Under the pieces are notes generated by a model, which was given only the letters and a program-made list of their open reading frames with translations, was not told the origin of the DNA and ran no database searches. Below are positions 17,392-25,613 of a DNA stretch of 64,000 nt, in pieces. The position numbers and the translations under genes are program-made. How positions within the stretch are numbered: position 1 is the first letter of the stretch; each line of letters starts with the position of its first letter. Source of the stretch: Armatimonadetes bacterium UBA5352 (lineage in GTDB: Bacteria; Armatimonadota; Zipacnadia; Zipacnadales; UBA5352); contig DHPY01000075.1 in assembly GCA_002411015.1 (NCBI GenBank), positions 28,801 to 92,800 on the forward strand, written 5' to 3'.

Positions 17392-20300
17392 TCACTCCAG
17401 CCCGAAGAGCTCCACCTCCCGCACCCACATCAGGTTCGGGCGGTCCGCTGAGCCGCCTCCGGCGGGCTGGGAGAGGCGGAAGCGATCGGAGGTCACCGGC
17501 TGGTCGAGGCGGAGCTCGCTTCGGGCCTCAGGCTCCTCGGGCCGCAGCGTGGTGATACTCCACCAGCCCTCGTCCACCGCCGCCTCCAGCGTCACCTCGC
17601 GTGAGGTGTGCGGCATCCCCCCGTCGAGGCTCCACCAGATCGCCGCGCTGCCGATCGTCACCGGGCGCTCGAAGCGTAGCTCGATCCAGTGCGGTGCGGC
17701 CGCATCCGCCGAAGCCCACGCCTCATCCGTCCAGTGCGCGTCCGCGGCAGGATACGCGATGCCATCGTTGATCGGCTCGGCGTCGTAGCCGCTGTAGGAG
17801 GAGTCGACACTGACAGCCGCCTCGCGCGCGAGGTTGCCCTGCCGCCGCGGGTCCTCCATCACCGCCACGTCATCAAACCAGACGGTTCCCGCGCGATCGC
17901 GCAGCAGCAGGTAGACGTTCACGTTGCGGATCGGCTTCTCCGGCTCGATGATCAACTCGCCGATCTGCCACTGGTCGGTGTCGGTGGCGAGCTGATGGAT
18001 ACGCCCGTAGAGCGGCGTCCCGTCGGTGTAGTAGATGTCCACGTAGAGCGACCAGCCGCGATCCGGCGGCCCGGCGACCTCGCCCCTGCTGGCGGCACGA
18101 ACGAGGATCGGCGTCGGCCGCTCCTGGTTGAGCGTGATCGTCTGCGAGACCTCGCTTCTCTGCGCCCGGCTCTCGTTGCGCATGCGCACGGACGCCTCCC
18201 CGCCATGCGCCACCTGCGTATCACGCTCGACCTGCCCGGTCGCGCTGGAGCCCCATGCGGTCAGTTCTTCCTCGAAGCCCGGGTTGCGCAGCAGGTTCGC
18301 CTCGGCCGGTATGAACAGCATCTGCGCGCTGTCGGTCGCGGTCGCATCCCCGGCGGTAGCGTTCGCGGTGATGGCCACCGATCCGGCCTCGGGGGTGCCC
18401 TCCGGCGCGACGAGCACGCTCAGGCGCTCCTCAGCGCCGGCGGCGAGGCTGACCTCGCGCGGTTCGGGCGCGGCCCAGCCATCGGGCGCATCGAGGCTGA
18501 CCGTGGCCTCCACCGGGCGCGCGCGATGGTTGCGTACGCGCACCTCCACGCGGAACGCGCCGGTTGCGTCGTCGGTGCCTGCGGAGGCAAGCTGCAGCTC
18601 AAGCGGCGCCACGACCTCGACCTCGCGCGTCACGCGGATGGGCACTGCGGCATCGCGACCGCCGAGCAGCACCTCGCCCGTCAGCGCCAGCCTCTCGCCC
18701 ACCGGCACATCGGCAGGGACACGGAGCACGTAGGCGTCATCGACGCGCTGGACGGCCGCCGCCCCGGTTACGGTGACCGTGCTGCGCACCGGAAGCCCGC
18801 CCGTGTCGCCGACAGAGATGGCCACGGTCGCCTCGTCGCCGGCCGCGATGGTCGTGGGCGCGGTGAGCGTTGGCGCACCGATACCGAGGCGCGCCAGCAG
18901 TGCCTGCGCGACGTGCGCCTCCACGGCGTCGAGGTCGCGCAGCATCCGGCGCGCGGGGTTCTCCGCATCGGTCTCGGCGATCCACTCGCGGGTGGCCCCT
19001 GCGCGGGCGCCGATAGCCAGCAGCGCGTCGGGAGACCTGGACTGCTGCGCGGTGTCGATGGCGGCCAGGAGGCTGGCGGTCTCAGCGGTGAGCCGCACAC
19101 GCTGCTCATCGCTCAGCGGATCGTACCAGCGCGCGAAGTCCGCGTTCTCCACGTAGTCGCTGCCGAATTCGTCCTCGATGGTGATCGAGGCGATCTTCAG
19201 CCGGCCGCTCACGCCGGCCTCCATCTCGGGCCGGAGGTTGATCGCCCGGAGCGGCTGTTCGGGCTCGAGCGTGAACTCAAGCTCCTGCCAGTCATACGTT
19301 CCCTTCGGCAGATCGAAGTTCGTGGTCTCGTAGTGCGTGAAGCTCTGGCTGACCCACGCGTGCCGGGCGGCGAGGCGCACGAAGCCATCGCCCTCCACGC
19401 CCTCGGCCGAAACGCGCACGCGTATCGTCACCGGCGCGGCCTGCGGCTGGAAGAGCATCGCCCACTGCCACGCGGCCTGCGTGCCGCGATCGATGCCATC
19501 GAGCACCAGCGCCTGCCCCTCACGCGCGTAGCCCTCGGCGTCGCTGTGCCACGCGTAGGCGATCGCGGGGCGGCCCGTCTGCGCGTCGGCGTCGCGCATC
19601 ACCTGGCCGAGCCGGACGATCTCAGCAGCCTGCGCCAGCCGCCACGCTGCCGCCTGCGCCGGTGCTGTCACCTGCAGCATCATGACGCCATCCGCCTCGA
19701 CCTCAATCTGCGCGGTAAGCTGCCCGTTCCGGCGCGCAAGCTCGATCGCGCTTCCTGAGAGCACATCCATGCAGCGAACATCGCGGCTGAGGCCGAGCGC
19801 GCGAGCATCGATAGTGAGCGTCGTCGCATGGGGCTGCGCGTCCTCATTCAGGAGCGTCAGCCAGAGCACGCCATCCTCCCCCGGCCCGAAGCGCTCGACG
19901 AAGACGCTGTCGCTCGACGAGCGCGCCCACGTCAGAGGCTCCCAGCCCGCGGCGGCGAGGGTCTGCACGAGCGGCTGGTAGGTGAAGATCTCGCGGTCGC
20001 GCTCGTAGTACTCCGGATGGTCCCAGTAGCGCCCGCCGGGCCCGAGGCCGCTCGGCGGCCAGTCGAAGAAGCCCGGGAAGATGCCGTAGGCGAGGCAGCG
20101 CTTGTGGAAGAGCAGGATCTGCTCGTGGCCCATCTGCTGCTCGTAGTTGCCCTTCAGGAGAGTGAGGATCGGCTTGTGATGGGCGGTGCTGCGCAGGTAG
20201 TTCATCTGCTCGCGCGGGATGCGCAGGCTGGTCTCGCCGCCGAAGACGTCCAGCCACGGGGCCACGTAGAAGCTCGAGCCGAATGCGCCGTTCATCATCG

Positions 20301-21705
20301 TGATCTGCCCCTGCGGCCGGAGCTTCTCAGCCGCGGCGCGGGCGAACTCGCAGGAGGAGAAGAAGTTGTTGAGCACCGGCTTCTCCGCGATCGGGTCCCA
20401 CATCGGGGGCGCGTCGGCCGTCGCGAAGTGCTCGGTGCGGTAGTTCAGGCCGGTCGAGAGACCGTCGTAGTAGAAGCCGTCGAGGCGGCCGCCGGTCTGC
20501 TCGAGGATGCTCGCCGTGCGGCGGTCGGCCTCATCGAGCGTCCATGCGCCGTAGGCAAGCTCAGGATCGAGGTTGAACTGCGCGATAATGTGGCCGTAGA
20601 CGCGCGCCGGGAGGATGTTGTAGAGGCCCTCCGGGGTGAAGAGGCCGACCGCTTCATAGACCCCCTCCTGCCGGGTGCGCGTGCGGAAGCTCTCGATCAT
20701 CACCTCAAGCAGCCGCTCGTAGCGCGGCAGAGGGTCCACCTCAGGGTCGTGGCCGGGGATGTTCGCGAACTGCCCGGCATGCGTGAGGTAGATCGTGTCG
20801 AGCACCTCGATGAGATCGTCGTAGGCGACCTCAGGCGCGCCCTCCTGCAGCCCGAAACGGAACTCGTTCGCGTTGTCTATCTGCGAGAGCTTGCTGAAGG
20901 CCATCCACTGCCCCGGCTGCGGCACGTAGACCTCGAAAAACTCGGGGTGAAGCTCGTAGTATCGCTGCACGGCGCTGCGGAAGCCCCAGTCGGCGTCGCA
21001 GGCATACAGCTCGCACTCGAAGGTCCACTCGTTCGGCGGGACGGTGTCGGGCGAGAGCGCGAGGTCGTAGACGATCTGCAGCTGGCGCGTGTCGGGGTCG
21101 TATGCGGTGCGGAAGATGCATGGGCGGTCCATCGGCACCGCGAGACAGAGGCCGACGGGCCCGGTGAGGACCGTGCAGAAGTTGCGGTTCGAGGCGCCCA
21201 CGCGCAGGGAGGGCTTGTCCGTCCACTCCGGGAGGTCCGGCCACTCACTCAGCTCGCGCACGTTCTCGTAGACGGTGCCGAGGCCGATCTCGCGGGCGGT
21301 CTGCATGTCGTCATGCCAGCGCCAGCCGACCGCATCCACAGGGAGGTTCAGGCGCAGCAGCAGGCCCCGCGCGGGCAGATCTGCCTGACCCTGCAGGTGC
21401 GTGGTGATGCGCAGGCGGCCGCCGACCTGCTCCACCGCGACCGCGGCTGAGGCATCGAGGCCGGGGAAGCTGTACGCGCCATCCGCCGCGAGCACTCCCG
21501 CGACGAACTCACGGTCGCCGGTGACATCGGCAAGCTCCACCAGCGGACAGGCCTCGGCGGCGCCGATGACGCTCTGCCCGGCGACGGAGAGACCGGTGAC
21601 GGTGCCGTCTGCACTGAGAGCCAACTCAATGGCGGACTCCTGCGCCCCGGCAGAAGCAGCGATGAAAAGCGAGAGCATCGCGACTGTGGTGAGCGATCTG
21701 AACAT
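17392..21705 (-). CDS. Large secreted glycosidase-like protein with C-terminal discoidin-type domain
   Basis: The 1437-residue protein has a signal peptide (LTTVAMLSLFIAASAGAQE). A TIM-barrel-like central region contains GGRLDGFYYDGLSTGLNYR, with an acidic pair in the YYDG segment, and HHKPILTLLKGNYEQQMGHE. Several beta-sandwich domains follow, including NEW3-like linkers around residues 950-1130. A carbohydrate-binding-like domain comes next, then a terminal F5/8-type module ending in WVREVELFGLE. It is probably exported and acts on a polysaccharide; no catalytic family could be assigned. It diverges from the HpcH/HpaI aldolase gene. Confidence 0.65.
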   Translation of the reverse strand: MFRSLTTVAMLSLFIAASAGAQESAIELALSADGTVTGLSVAGQSVIGAAEACPLVELADVTGDREFVAGVLAADGAYSFPGLDASAAVAVEQVGGRLRITTHLQGQADLPARGLLLRLNLPVDAVGWRWHDDMQTAREIGLGTVYENVRELSEWPDLPEWTDKPSLRVGASNRNFCTVLTGPVGLCLAVPMDRPCIFRTAYDPDTRQLQIVYDLALSPDTVPPNEWTFECELYACDADWGFRSAVQRYYELHPEFFEVYVPQPGQWMAFSKLSQIDNANEFRFGLQEGAPEVAYDDLIEVLDTIYLTHAGQFANIPGHDPEVDPLPRYERLLEVMIESFRTRTRQEGVYEAVGLFTPEGLYNILPARVYGHIIAQFNLDPELAYGAWTLDEADRRTASILEQTGGRLDGFYYDGLSTGLNYRTEHFATADAPPMWDPIAEKPVLNNFFSSCEFARAAAEKLRPQGQITMMNGAFGSSFYVAPWLDVFGGETSLRIPREQMNYLRSTAHHKPILTLLKGNYEQQMGHEQILLFHKRCLAYGIFPGFFDWPPSGLGPGGRYWDHPEYYERDREIFTYQPLVQTLAAAGWEPLTWARSSSDSVFVERFGPGEDGVLWLTLLNEDAQPHATTLTIDARALGLSRDVRCMDVLSGSAIELARRNGQLTAQIEVEADGVMMLQVTAPAQAAAWRLAQAAEIVRLGQVMRDADAQTGRPAIAYAWHSDAEGYAREGQALVLDGIDRGTQAAWQWAMLFQPQAAPVTIRVRVSAEGVEGDGFVRLAARHAWVSQSFTHYETTNFDLPKGTYDWQELEFTLEPEQPLRAINLRPEMEAGVSGRLKIASITIEDEFGSDYVENADFARWYDPLSDEQRVRLTAETASLLAAIDTAQQSRSPDALLAIGARAGATREWIAETDAENPARRMLRDLDAVEAHVAQALLARLGIGAPTLTAPTTIAAGDEATVAISVGDTGGLPVRSTVTVTGAAAVQRVDDAYVLRVPADVPVGERLALTGEVLLGGRDAAVPIRVTREVEVVAPLELQLASAGTDDATGAFRVEVRVRNHRARPVEATVSLDAPDGWAAPEPREVSLAAGAEERLSVLVAPEGTPEAGSVAITANATAGDATATDSAQMLFIPAEANLLRNPGFEEELTAWGSSATGQVERDTQVAHGGEASVRMRNESRAQRSEVSQTITLNQERPTPILVRAASRGEVAGPPDRGWSLYVDIYYTDGTPLYGRIHQLATDTDQWQIGELIIEPEKPIRNVNVYLLLRDRAGTVWFDDVAVMEDPRRQGNLAREAAVSVDSSYSGYDAEPINDGIAYPAADAHWTDEAWASADAAAPHWIELRFERPVTIGSAAIWWSLDGGMPHTSREVTLEAAVDEGWWSITTLRPEEPEARSELRLDQPVTSDRFRLSQPAGGGSADRPNLMWVREVELFGLE

Positions 21706-21953
21706 GGCCGCACCCCTCTACGTCGGCAGTCACTCCTGCGGGTGAGTTCGTCGCGCGGGCGGCAATCCCTTGACGACCGTGGCGCGCCTCTGCACTTCTG
21801 AGGAGGGGCCGCACGAGCGGCATTCGCGCAGCGGATGTCGCGAGGTCGGCCCATCAGGATGCCAATCCCTTGAGGCGGGCAGGTCCGCGGGCCGTTGGCA
21901 GCGAAACTCAGGGCCTCTTCACAACACTAATGTAGAGTGGGAAGTGGCGGCAG

Positions 21954-22703
21954 ATGCTGACGAACAGGCCCCTGGAGAAGTTGCGCGCGGGAGAGCCGGC
22001 TTTCGGCCTCGCGATGGCGTCGAGTGATCCGCTGATCGCGGAGGTTATGGGCCGCGCGGGCGCGGACTGGGTCTGGATGGACGAGCAGCACGGCTCCTGG
22101 GATCGCGCGGCGATGTATCGCGCCATCCAGATCATCCAGCTTGCTGGTGCGACGGTCATCGTGCGCCCGGGCTCGAACGAGTTCTTCCGCATCGGCCGCG
22201 CTCTGGACGCAGGCGCCCTGGGCGTGATCATCCCGATGGTGAACTCCGCAGAACACGCGAAGGCCGCCGTCTTCGCGGCGAAGTACCCGCCGCGCGGCGG
22301 GCGCTCTTCCGGTGGCGTTCGCCTGCGCTTCATGGGCAGCGATTACGCCTCCGCCGCGAACGACAACACCCTCGTGGCGGTGATGGTCGAGACGGCTGAG
22401 GCGCTCGGACGGGTGCCGGAGATCGCGGGCGTCGAGGGCGTGGACGCGATCTTCGTGGGCCCCGGCGACCTCAGCGTCTCCATGGGCGTCCCGCAGGGCT
22501 CCGACGAGCACGAGGAGGCGCTCCTGAAGATCCTCCGCGAGGCGAACGGTGTGGGGACGCCCGCAGGCATCGCCTGCGGCAATCCTGAGGATGCGCGCAA
22601 GCGGGCCGATCAGGGCTTCCAGCTCGTCACCGCGGGTTCCGAGAGCGGTATGATCTTCGCCGGAATCGCACACATGATGAAGACCGTCGGCCTGGCCGAC
22701 TGA
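21954..22703 (+). CDS. HpcH/HpaI-family 2-keto-3-deoxy acid aldolase
   Basis: This 249-residue class II aldolase fold protein has DWVWMDEQHGSWD (catalytic His region), TVIVRPG (phosphate/carboxylate arginine), GALGVIIPMVN and VEGVDAIFVGPGDLS with the metal-binding Glu/Asp pattern. Relatives such as RhmA and GarL split 2-keto-3-deoxy sugar acids into pyruvate and an aldehyde. It precedes the two sulfatase-fold genes by 14 bp. Given the rhamnogalacturonan lyases in the window, a 2-keto-3-deoxy-L-rhamnonate-type substrate is attractive, but this is inference. The ATG has a weak GGAAG/GGCGG ribosome site. Confidence 0.85.
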   Translation: MLTNRPLEKLRAGEPAFGLAMASSDPLIAEVMGRAGADWVWMDEQHGSWDRAAMYRAIQIIQLAGATVIVRPGSNEFFRIGRALDAGALGVIIPMVNSAEHAKAAVFAAKYPPRGGRSSGGVRLRFMGSDYASAANDNTLVAVMVETAEALGRVPEIAGVEGVDAIFVGPGDLSVSMGVPQGSDEHEEALLKILREANGVGTPAGIACGNPEDARKRADQGFQLVTAGSESGMIFAGIAHMMKTVGLAD

Positions 22704-22717
22704 GAAAGGCGACGCGC

Positions 22718-24091
22718 GTGAACAGACCGAACATCCTGCTGATCGTGCTGGACTCAGCGCGAGCAGACAGATTCTCCTGCTACGGCTACACGAAGACCAC
22801 CTCGCCGAACATCGACGCCATCGCCGAGACGGGCGCGGTCTTTGAGCGCTGCCAGAGCGAGGCGCCGTGGACGGTGCCCGCGAGCGTCTCGATGCTCACC
22901 GGCCTCGCGCCGCGCGAGCACGGCGCGGGCGAGCACCGGCAGCTCCCGGAGGGGATGCCTTCGCTGCAGGAGGCGCTCAGCGCGGGGGGCTACACGACGA
23001 TCCTCGCGGGCGCGAACGGCTTCATCGGCCCGGTCACCGGCCTCGATCGGGGCTTCCAGGTGGTCAGCAACCCGCTGCATGTGAAGAACCTCTCGAAGCC
23101 GCTGACGGTCTTCATCACGCGGCCGATGGGGTGGCAGGACAGCTTCGGCGGGGCGATCACCCACAGGCTCATCCGGGAGATCGAGCGCGCGCAGGCACCG
23201 TGGTTCGCGACGATCTGGTATAACGAGACGCACCACCCGTACATGGGCCGCGAACCCTTCAGCACGAGGTTCGCGGAGCGGCCGATGTCGCTCGCGCGGC
23301 GCTGGCGCCTCATGTCGCGGATGCGGCACATGAACGAACTCGCCGCCACGGCCGACACCGAGGAATGGCGCGACGTCCACGCGCTCTACGACGGCGCGCT
23401 CGGCTACAACGACCACCTCATCGGCCGGTTGCAGTCGGCGCTGAGCGCGATAGGGGCGTGGGAGAACACGATAGTCGTCATCACCGGTGACCACGGCGAC
23501 CTCCTCGGGGAGCACGGTCTCGCAGGGCATCGCTGGGCGGTCGGGCTCTACCGGGAGGTCACGCATGTGCCGCTGATCGTGCGCCTGCCGGGGGGCGAGC
23601 TTGCGGGCGCGCGTTCCGACGCGCTGGTGCAGCTTGGAGACATCCCGCACACCCTCGCGGCGATCTGCGGATGCTCCGAGGCACTCGCCCACACGGCCGC
23701 GACCCCGGTGGATCTGCGCGAGGCGGCCGGCGGCTCCGGGCGGGAGTTCGCGGTCTCTGAGCGTGAGGTGATCGACCCCCAGCGCCTGGCGCGCGAGAAG
23801 CGCAAGAACCCGAGCTTCGACTACGCGCCGCACATGGGCTCGATGGCGCTCATCAACGACGGCGCGTGGGAGTACATCCGCTGGGAGACCGCGCGCGACG
23901 AGCTGTTCAGCGCCGACGACCGGCAGCAGGCGACAAACCTGATTGATGAGCGGCCGGAGATCGCCCGGCGGCTGAGCGCGGCCCTCGATGACTGGCAGGC
24001 TCGCGTGCGGCCACACTCCTCCACCACCGGCGTGGAGCTGGAGGAGGACGAGGAGACGCGCAAGCGCCTCGAAGGCCTCGGCTACTTCTAA
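22718..24091 (+). CDS. Sulfatase-fold enzyme lacking the formylglycine cysteine, paralogue 1
   Basis: This is a 457-residue alkaline-phosphatase-superfamily protein. N-terminal metal ligands are in LIVLDSARADRFSCYGY and C-terminal ligands in GDHGDLLGEHG. At the position where sulfatases carry C/S-x-P-x-R it reads T-V-P-A-S (Thr52, Pro54, Ser56), so formylglycine cannot form by the usual route. Thr is the nucleophile in LtaS-type phosphoglycerol transferases, which suggests phosphoester or another transfer chemistry. There is no signal peptide, so it is cytoplasmic. The start is a GTG at 22718 with GAGAAAGG upstream. It is the tandem partner of the next gene, with the same length. Confidence 0.82.
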   Translation: MNRPNILLIVLDSARADRFSCYGYTKTTSPNIDAIAETGAVFERCQSEAPWTVPASVSMLTGLAPREHGAGEHRQLPEGMPSLQEALSAGGYTTILAGANGFIGPVTGLDRGFQVVSNPLHVKNLSKPLTVFITRPMGWQDSFGGAITHRLIREIERAQAPWFATIWYNETHHPYMGREPFSTRFAERPMSLARRWRLMSRMRHMNELAATADTEEWRDVHALYDGALGYNDHLIGRLQSALSAIGAWENTIVVITGDHGDLLGEHGLAGHRWAVGLYREVTHVPLIVRLPGGELAGARSDALVQLGDIPHTLAAICGCSEALAHTAATPVDLREAAGGSGREFAVSEREVIDPQRLAREKRKNPSFDYAPHMGSMALINDGAWEYIRWETARDELFSADDRQQATNLIDERPEIARRLSAALDDWQARVRPHSSTTGVELEEDEETRKRLEGLGYF

Positions 24092-24108
24092 CCACTGGAG
24101 GCAACATA

Positions 24109-25482
24109 TTGGACGCGCCGAACATCCTGCTGGTCGTGCTCGATTCGGCTCGGGCCGACCGGTTTTCGTGCTACGGCTATCAGAAGCCGACCACGCCGAA
24201 CATCGACCGCATGGCGGATGAGGGCGCCCTGTTCACGCAGTGCTGGAGCGAGTCGAACTGGACGCTGCCGGTCAGCTACACGCTGATGACCGGCCTCGCG
24301 CCACGCGAGCACCGCTCAGAGGCCTACCGCGACCTCCCCGGCGGCCTGCCGACGCTGCCGCGCGCGCTGGAGACGAGCGAGTGGTTCACGGTCCTCGCCT
24401 CCGCGAACGCGTTCCTCGGCATGGCAACGGGGATGCACCACGCATTCGACGCGTTCGAGCTGCCGCGCTTCGACCACCCGCTGCTCAAGCCGATCATGAA
24501 GTACGTGCTCCTGCGCCTCGCGCTCGTGGACAAGGGTGGCGCGGACCTCAACCGCGCGATGCTCAGGCAGATCGCGCGCCAAGAGACGCCGTGGTTCGGC
24601 GTCATCTGGACGGACGATGTGCATCACCCGTGGGTCGGAAAGGGCGAGTTTGCCTCGAAGTTCGCCGACCGCCCGATCTCGCTGGCGCGGCGCTGGAGCG
24701 TGCTCGAGCGCGCGCGGCGGCTGCAGGAGTTCGTCGCGACCGGCTCGGAGCGGGACCTGCAGGACCTCAACGCCCTCTACGACGGCTGCGTGGGCTACGC
24801 GGACCACCTCGTGGGGGAGCTGCGGTCTGTGCTGGAGGCGACGGGGCGCTGGGAGGACACGCTGCTGATCATCGCGGCCGATCACGGTGACATGCTCGGC
24901 GAGCACCGCCTCGCCGGCCACGGACAGCCCGCCGGTATGTACCGCCAGCTCATCCGCGTGCCGCTGATCGTGCATGGGCCGGGCTTCCCCTCGGGCGTGC
25001 GCAGTGATGCTACCGTGCAGCTTGCTGATGTGACGCAGACGGTCGGTGAGATCACCGGCGCCCTTCCGCGCCTTGCGCCGACGGCGGCGCGGCGGGTGGA
25101 CCTGCGCGATGCAGCGACGGGGGCGGGGCGGGAGTTCGCGATCTGCGAGCGGGCGGCATGGCCCGCGAATCGGCTTAAGAAGGCGCAAAAGCAGAACCCG
25201 AGTTTCGATTACTCGCCGATGGTGGGCGAGATCCGGTCATGCTATCGCGATGGCTGGCACCTGATAGACGCTGCGACGGGCAGGCGCGAACTCTTCGACA
25301 CGCTTAGCGACCCCGAGGAGATGAGCAACCTCCTCGCGCAGGAGCCGGAGGTTGCGCGCGAGCTGCTGGCGATCCTCGACGACTGGCGCGCGAAGGCCCG
25401 CCCGCATCCGGCGACCGATGGCCTCATCGAGCGCGAGGACCCGGAGGTCGAGGCGCGCCTGCGCGGTATGGGCTATTTCTGA
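24109..25482 (+). CDS. Sulfatase-fold enzyme lacking the formylglycine cysteine, paralogue 2
   Basis: The protein is 457 residues, the same length as its upstream neighbour, and clearly homologous to it along the whole length. Shared motifs include LVVLDSARADRFSCYGY, TGLAPREH, DHGDMLGEH and a C-terminus ending in GLR-like MGYF. The active-site position reads T-L-P-V-S (Thr52, Pro54, Ser56), again without Cys or Arg. The TTG start at 24109 follows CTGGAGG by eight bases and lies 17 bp after the first paralogue. The pair is probably the result of a tandem duplication that has since diverged. Substrate unknown. Confidence 0.82.
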   Translation: MDAPNILLVVLDSARADRFSCYGYQKPTTPNIDRMADEGALFTQCWSESNWTLPVSYTLMTGLAPREHRSEAYRDLPGGLPTLPRALETSEWFTVLASANAFLGMATGMHHAFDAFELPRFDHPLLKPIMKYVLLRLALVDKGGADLNRAMLRQIARQETPWFGVIWTDDVHHPWVGKGEFASKFADRPISLARRWSVLERARRLQEFVATGSERDLQDLNALYDGCVGYADHLVGELRSVLEATGRWEDTLLIIAADHGDMLGEHRLAGHGQPAGMYRQLIRVPLIVHGPGFPSGVRSDATVQLADVTQTVGEITGALPRLAPTAARRVDLRDAATGAGREFAICERAAWPANRLKKAQKQNPSFDYSPMVGEIRSCYRDGWHLIDAATGRRELFDTLSDPEEMSNLLAQEPEVARELLAILDDWRAKARPHPATDGLIEREDPEVEARLRGMGYF

Positions 25483-25513
25483 GCGGCGGGGCATGGGGCA
25501 TAGTCATCCGTGG

Positions 25514-25575
25514 GGCAGGCATCCTGCCTGCCGCCGTCGCCGTAGCCGTTTGTGGCGACGGGCTTCCAGCCCGTC
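25514..25575. repeat. Two REP-like small palindromes
   Basis: GGCAGGC/GCCTGCC arms with a 5-nt loop (25514-25532) and GACGGGC/GCCCGTC arms with a 5-nt loop (25557-25575) lie 24 bp apart in the gap between convergent genes. They match the design of the palindrome at 1027-1046. Confidence 0.6.
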
Positions 25576-25585
25576 TGCCTTCCGC

Positions 25586-25613
25586 CGTCCCCCATTCACC
25601 CTTCACCCCTCAC
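25586..25613. repeat. C-rich TTCACC direct-repeat tract (copy B)
   Basis: CCATTCACCC, TTCACCCC and TCACC units resemble copies A and C. The TGA stop of the minus-strand gene (25603-25605) lies inside a repeat unit. Confidence 0.6.

Noticed and set aside
17160..17451. Small open frames upstream of the HEPN cassette
   Set aside because: No ribosome sites, no motifs, and they overlap the predicted promoter.
17689..19758. A 689-codon open frame antisense to the large secreted protein
   Set aside because: Shadow frame of a high-GC gene with Arg/His/Leu-rich composition; no start context or domain.
10134..21705. Two secreted proteins of exactly equal length (1437 residues), suggesting duplication
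   Set aside because: The sequences share no motifs or domain order, so the equal length is a coincidence.
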